DNA from: an uncultured Acidimicrobiales bacterium
GTDB taxonomy: Bacteria > Actinomycetota > Acidimicrobiia > Acidimicrobiales > UBA10347
Length of the DNA stretch: 46,195 nt
NCBI GenBank assembly: GCA_937941245.1
Contig: CALDYC010000058.1
Coordinates: forward strand, 1 to 46,195
Reading direction: 5' to 3'
A model generated the notes under the pieces. It was given only the letters and a program-made list of their open reading frames with translations. It searched no databases and was not told where the DNA came from. Within the stretch, counting starts at the first letter, position 1. Each line of letters begins with the position of its first letter. Below, piece by piece: positions 43,940 to 46,195 of the stretch. The position numbers were made by a program, and so were the translations under genes.

Positions 43940-44038
43940 GTCGGCGTTGTTTCCTTCGTGTTCGGACGTTGTTGCAGGCGCGCCAACTGTTCGTTGGGCA
44001 CCTGCGAGTGGCTCATTGTTGCAGCAGCGACAAAAACA

Positions 44039-44293
44039 CTATCGATGCTGGTCGGTGAACCAGTCGGAGATAGTACCAGCGAACCGCCCATCGGCGAGTG
44101 TGGTTCGCAGGGAACGTGAAAATGCTCGCGATCGGACCGCTGACGCAACGCACTCCGGTTGGGGGCAGAGCCAGGCTCCTCGCCCGGGTTGGCCGCGCCC
44201 GATCGCGGCCTGACCAGACTGCGTTACCGCAATCCTCACGAGCTCATGATCGGGCCGCCGAGTCCGGCAACCAATGCACGTCCGTTCCGGCAG
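44039..44293 (-). CDS. ylxR: YlxR family RNA-binding protein
   Basis: Small nucleic acid-binding protein (DUF448) normally encoded between nusA and infB, as here. Read from CTG 44293 it has 84 residues and begins MPERTCIGCRTRRPDHELVR when CTG is read as methionine; the family cysteine motif RTCxGCR is thus kept. GQPGRGAWLCP, then CVASAVRSRAFSRSLR complete the fold. No ATG, GTG or TTG precedes the cysteine motif, because the frame closes at a stop nine codons or fewer upstream. AGAGGA lies about six bases before the CTG, within the end of nusA, and the nusA stop is two bases away. ATA 44299 is a less likely start. The GTG at the VRIAV position would cut off the cysteines. Confidence 0.85.
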   Translation of the reverse strand: MPERTCIGCRTRRPDHELVRIAVTQSGQAAIGRGQPGRGAWLCPQPECVASAVRSRAFSRSLRTTLADGRFAGTISDWFTDQHR

Positions 44294-44295
44294 CG

Positions 44296-45603
44296 CTATT
44301 CCTCTTCGTCAGTCGAGCTGACGGCTGGGCTGTTCTCGGCCGTATCGCTGCTCGTTGCATCGTCGGACGCATCGGCGCCAGCCGAGTCGCCATCGTCGGC
44401 GGCGGGGGCGGTCTCAGCGGCCACGTCGATGTCGGCAGCGTCGTCAGCAGCGTCGTCGCCGTCGGCGTCGGCTTTGCTGTCAGAATCGGCGTTGTCGGCA
44501 GCGAACATCTTCTCCCATTCGGACTGGGAAATCGGGTCGCCTCCACCGCCCGGCTGCCACATCTGTTCACCGGACTCTTCGTCGGTGATCCACTCGCCAT
44601 CGGCCCAGTCGATCTCGGCATAGGCCTTTTCTTCGGCCACGTCGGTTTCGCTCTTGATGTCAACGCGCCAGCCGGTGAGCCGGGCGGCGAGCCGGGCGTT
44701 CTGGCCCTCTTTGCCGATGGCCAACGACAACTGATAGTCGGGAACAACCACGGTCGCCGTGCCGGTGTCTGGGTCGAGAAGAACTTCTTTGACCTTGGCC
44801 GGCGACAGAGCCTTGATGACGAAATCTTCGGTGCGCTCGTTGTAGGGCACGATGTCGATCTTTTCGCCCTTCATCTCGTTCACGATCATGCGAACCCGAC
44901 TTCCTCGGGCACCAACACAGGCACCGACCGGGTCGACATTCTCATCGTTCGAACGAACCGCGATCTTGGTGCGGTGTCCCGGCTCGCGGGCGCAGGCCAT
45001 GATCTCGACGATGCCGTCAGCGATTTCGGGAACTTCGAGTTCGAACAATCGCTTGATCAGCCCGGGGTGCGTTCGACTGACGACGATCTGAGGTCCTTTG
45101 GGAGTCTTGCGGACCTCAACGATGTAGGCCTTGAGCCGAGTGTTCGGTTCGGGGCGCTCATGTGGCACCTGTTCGGCTTGCGGAAGCAACGCTTCGACTC
45201 GCCCAAGGTCGAGCAGCGTGTACCGCGAATCGGTTTGCTGGATGATGCCAGTCACGATGTCGCCCTCGCGACCCGCGTACTCCTCGTACTTGAGCTCGCG
45301 CTCAGCCTCGCGAATGCGCTGCGACATCACCTGGCGTGTCGTCTGCGCCGCGATGCGACCGAAGTCGTCCGGGGTCACTTCGAACTCGTCACCGAACGGT
45401 TCGCCGTACTCGTCGAGTTCCTGGGCAAAGACCCGAAACTCCATCGTGTCCGGATCGATCGCCACCCATGAGTACTCCCACGCATCTTCGCGGCGCTTGT
45501 ATGCCGACTCGAGTGCGTCGGCGAGAGCGGCGAAGAGCGTGTCAACCGACAGGCCTCGCTCAGTCGCAACGGCCTGGAGGGCTTCCATCATGTCTTGGTT
45601 CAT
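44296..45603 (-). CDS. nusA: Transcription termination/antitermination factor NusA
   Basis: Binds RNA polymerase and nascent RNA. 435 residues. N-terminal polymerase-binding domain (1-125), S1 domain (about 130-195, [21 protein letters not shown]), KH1 (about 225-270) with [18 protein letters not shown], and KH2 (about 290-335) with [19 protein letters not shown]. The gene ends with a tail of about 90 residues, very rich in Asp, Ala and Ser, instead of the acidic repeats of proteobacterial NusA. The tail carries a [17 protein letters not shown] stretch at its start. Starts at ATG, six bases after rimP. Confidence 0.96.
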   Translation of the reverse strand: MNQDMMEALQAVATERGLSVDTLFAALADALESAYKRREDAWEYSWVAIDPDTMEFRVFAQELDEYGEPFGDEFEVTPDDFGRIAAQTTRQVMSQRIREAERELKYEEYAGREGDIVTGIIQQTDSRYTLLDLGRVEALLPQAEQVPHERPEPNTRLKAYIVEVRKTPKGPQIVVSRTHPGLIKRLFELEVPEIADGIVEIMACAREPGHRTKIAVRSNDENVDPVGACVGARGSRVRMIVNEMKGEKIDIVPYNERTEDFVIKALSPAKVKEVLLDPDTGTATVVVPDYQLSLAIGKEGQNARLAARLTGWRVDIKSETDVAEEKAYAEIDWADGEWITDEESGEQMWQPGGGGDPISQSEWEKMFAADNADSDSKADADGDDAADDAADIDVAAETAPAADDGDSAGADASDDATSSDTAENSPAVSSTDEEE

Positions 45604-45609
45604 GGCAGC

Positions 45610-46149
45610 TCAGCCTTTCTGGTTACCGACAGAATCATCGTCGGTCGAATTGCTTGCGGATGTGTTCGACTTCTTGGGTTTCGAGGTCTTTCCCGGCTTC
45701 GGTCCCGGGCCCCAGTCGAAAATGGTCTTGGCTTTGGTGATCTCGGCGTAGTCGAGCGTCTTGGATTCGCCGTCGACAACAACGGTGATGTCGCTGTCGG
45801 TCGCAGCGGTAAGTTCGCCGCGGATTCGGCGCTCACCCTGCGCGTTCGGCTTGAGTTTGAGGCTGACCTGTTCACCAATCGACCGCAGATAGTGCTCGGG
45901 GGTACGTAGCGTGCGTTCAACGCCCGGGCTCGAGACCTCAAGGGTGTACGTGCCCTTGATCGGGTCGGTTTCGTCGAGGTCTTCGGAGATCATGCGGGTC
46001 GCTTTGGTCAGCGATCGAGCGTCGAGGCCTTCGGGCTTATCGATCGTGATGCGCAGGCGACCGCCGCCGTACACAATGTCGACGAGTTCGAGATCAAGAT
46101 CGGTGGTGATGGGTTCAACGACGTCGCGGACCCGGTCTTCGATGGCCAT
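45610..46149 (-). CDS. rimP: Ribosome maturation factor RimP
   Basis: Helps assemble the 30S subunit. 179 residues. N-terminal domain (about 1-80) with VEPITTDLDLELVDIVYGGG, LTKATRMISEDLDETDPI and YTLEVSSPGVERTLRTPEH. C-terminal Sm-like barrel (about 85-145). Then a Lys, Ser and Asp-rich tail. Start at ATG 46149 has an ideal TGGAGGTGAA site. First gene of the rimP-nusA-ylxR-infB operon in this window, directly preceded by a terminator-like hairpin. Confidence 0.95.
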   Translation of the reverse strand: MAIEDRVRDVVEPITTDLDLELVDIVYGGGRLRITIDKPEGLDARSLTKATRMISEDLDETDPIKGTYTLEVSSPGVERTLRTPEHYLRSIGEQVSLKLKPNAQGERRIRGELTAATDSDITVVVDGESKTLDYAEITKAKTIFDWGPGPKPGKTSKPKKSNTSASNSTDDDSVGNQKG

Positions 46150-46160
46150 TTCACCTCCAA

Positions 46161-46191
46161 TAGAAAAGAGCGTGGGTTGAAACCCACGCTC
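46161..46191 (-). terminator. Intrinsic terminator or attenuator in the rimP leader
   Basis: On the transcribed strand a perfect ten-pair GC-rich stem (46182-46191 with 46168-46177) with a four-base loop is followed by TTTTCTATT, then at once by the rimP ribosome site. It has the form of a Rho-independent terminator. Either it ends the transcript of a gene beyond the window, or it is an attenuator that NusA could control. The window ends four bases later, so the upstream gene is not seen. Confidence 0.8.
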
Positions 46192-46195
46192 CGAA

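Noticed and set aside
44014-44016. ATG between ylxR and infB as the infB start
   Set aside because: It is in a different frame from IF-2 and reads into an unrelated Arg/Ser-rich sequence; a frameshift would be needed.
44098-45471. 457-codon open frame on the plus strand
   Set aside because: Antisense shadow of nusA and ylxR; both of those have clear family motifs.

Overview
The window is a stretch of about 46 kb of high-GC (roughly 60% by eye) bacterial chromosome. Almost every gene lies on the minus strand and neighbouring genes often overlap by a few bases (GTGA, TGATG). The right half has the classic actinobacterial order rimP-nusA-ylxR-infB-rbfA-truB-rpsO-pnp-dapB, then dapA-rnj-ftsK, then rimO-pgsA-cinA. 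Together with DUF3097 and DUF2510-RDD proteins, this points to Actinomycetota. The taurine genes would suit a marine lineage such as Acidimicrobiia, but that rank is an inference. I found no tRNA, rRNA, CRISPR array, insertion sequence or prophage, and no gene-free stretch longer than 300 bases.

Region 1 (1-8200) is a taurine uptake and dissimilation cluster: phosphate acetyltransferase (cut by the left edge), a TauABC-type ABC transporter, a class III aminotransferase (probable taurine:pyruvate aminotransferase), alanine dehydrogenase and a divergent Lrp/AsnC regulator. Taurine enters by TauABC, the aminotransferase makes sulfoacetaldehyde and alanine, Ald regenerates pyruvate, and Pta turns acetyl phosphate into acetyl-CoA. 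The missing step, sulfoacetaldehyde acetyltransferase (Xsc), would be expected just beyond the left edge. The standout here is the ATPase: about 285 residues holding four predicted membrane helices and an extracytoplasmic coiled coil sit inside its ABC fold, between the Q-loop and the signature motif.

Region 2 (8203-12131) is a tightly coupled four-gene operon: a DNA methyltransferase with an extra nuclease-like C-terminal domain, a 129-residue unknown, a 337-residue protein with a possible PD-(D/E)xK-type core, and a DUF3097 protein. It looks like an undescribed restriction-modification or DNA-defence system. Regions 12245-18559 hold metabolic and housekeeping genes: a class V aminotransferase fold protein, MsrB, an amidohydrolase, Ppx/GppA and CinA.

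Region 3 (18627-27715) has an ECF sigma factor translationally coupled to a large single-pass membrane protein with LysM and SH3-like domains, followed (against the coordinate direction) by pgsA, rimO, a Ca2+/Na+ antiporter, a PEP-utilizing-domain protein without the ATP-grasp part, and a DUF3179 lipoprotein.

Region 4 (27775-46195) covers ftsK, RNase J, dapA with a small winged-helix protein, SURF1, dapB, pnp with an unusual RGG-rich tail, rpsO, truB, rbfA, an RDD membrane protein, infB, ylxR, nusA and rimP. A hairpin followed by a U-run sits directly in front of rimP. ylxR appears to start at CTG and infB at TTG.
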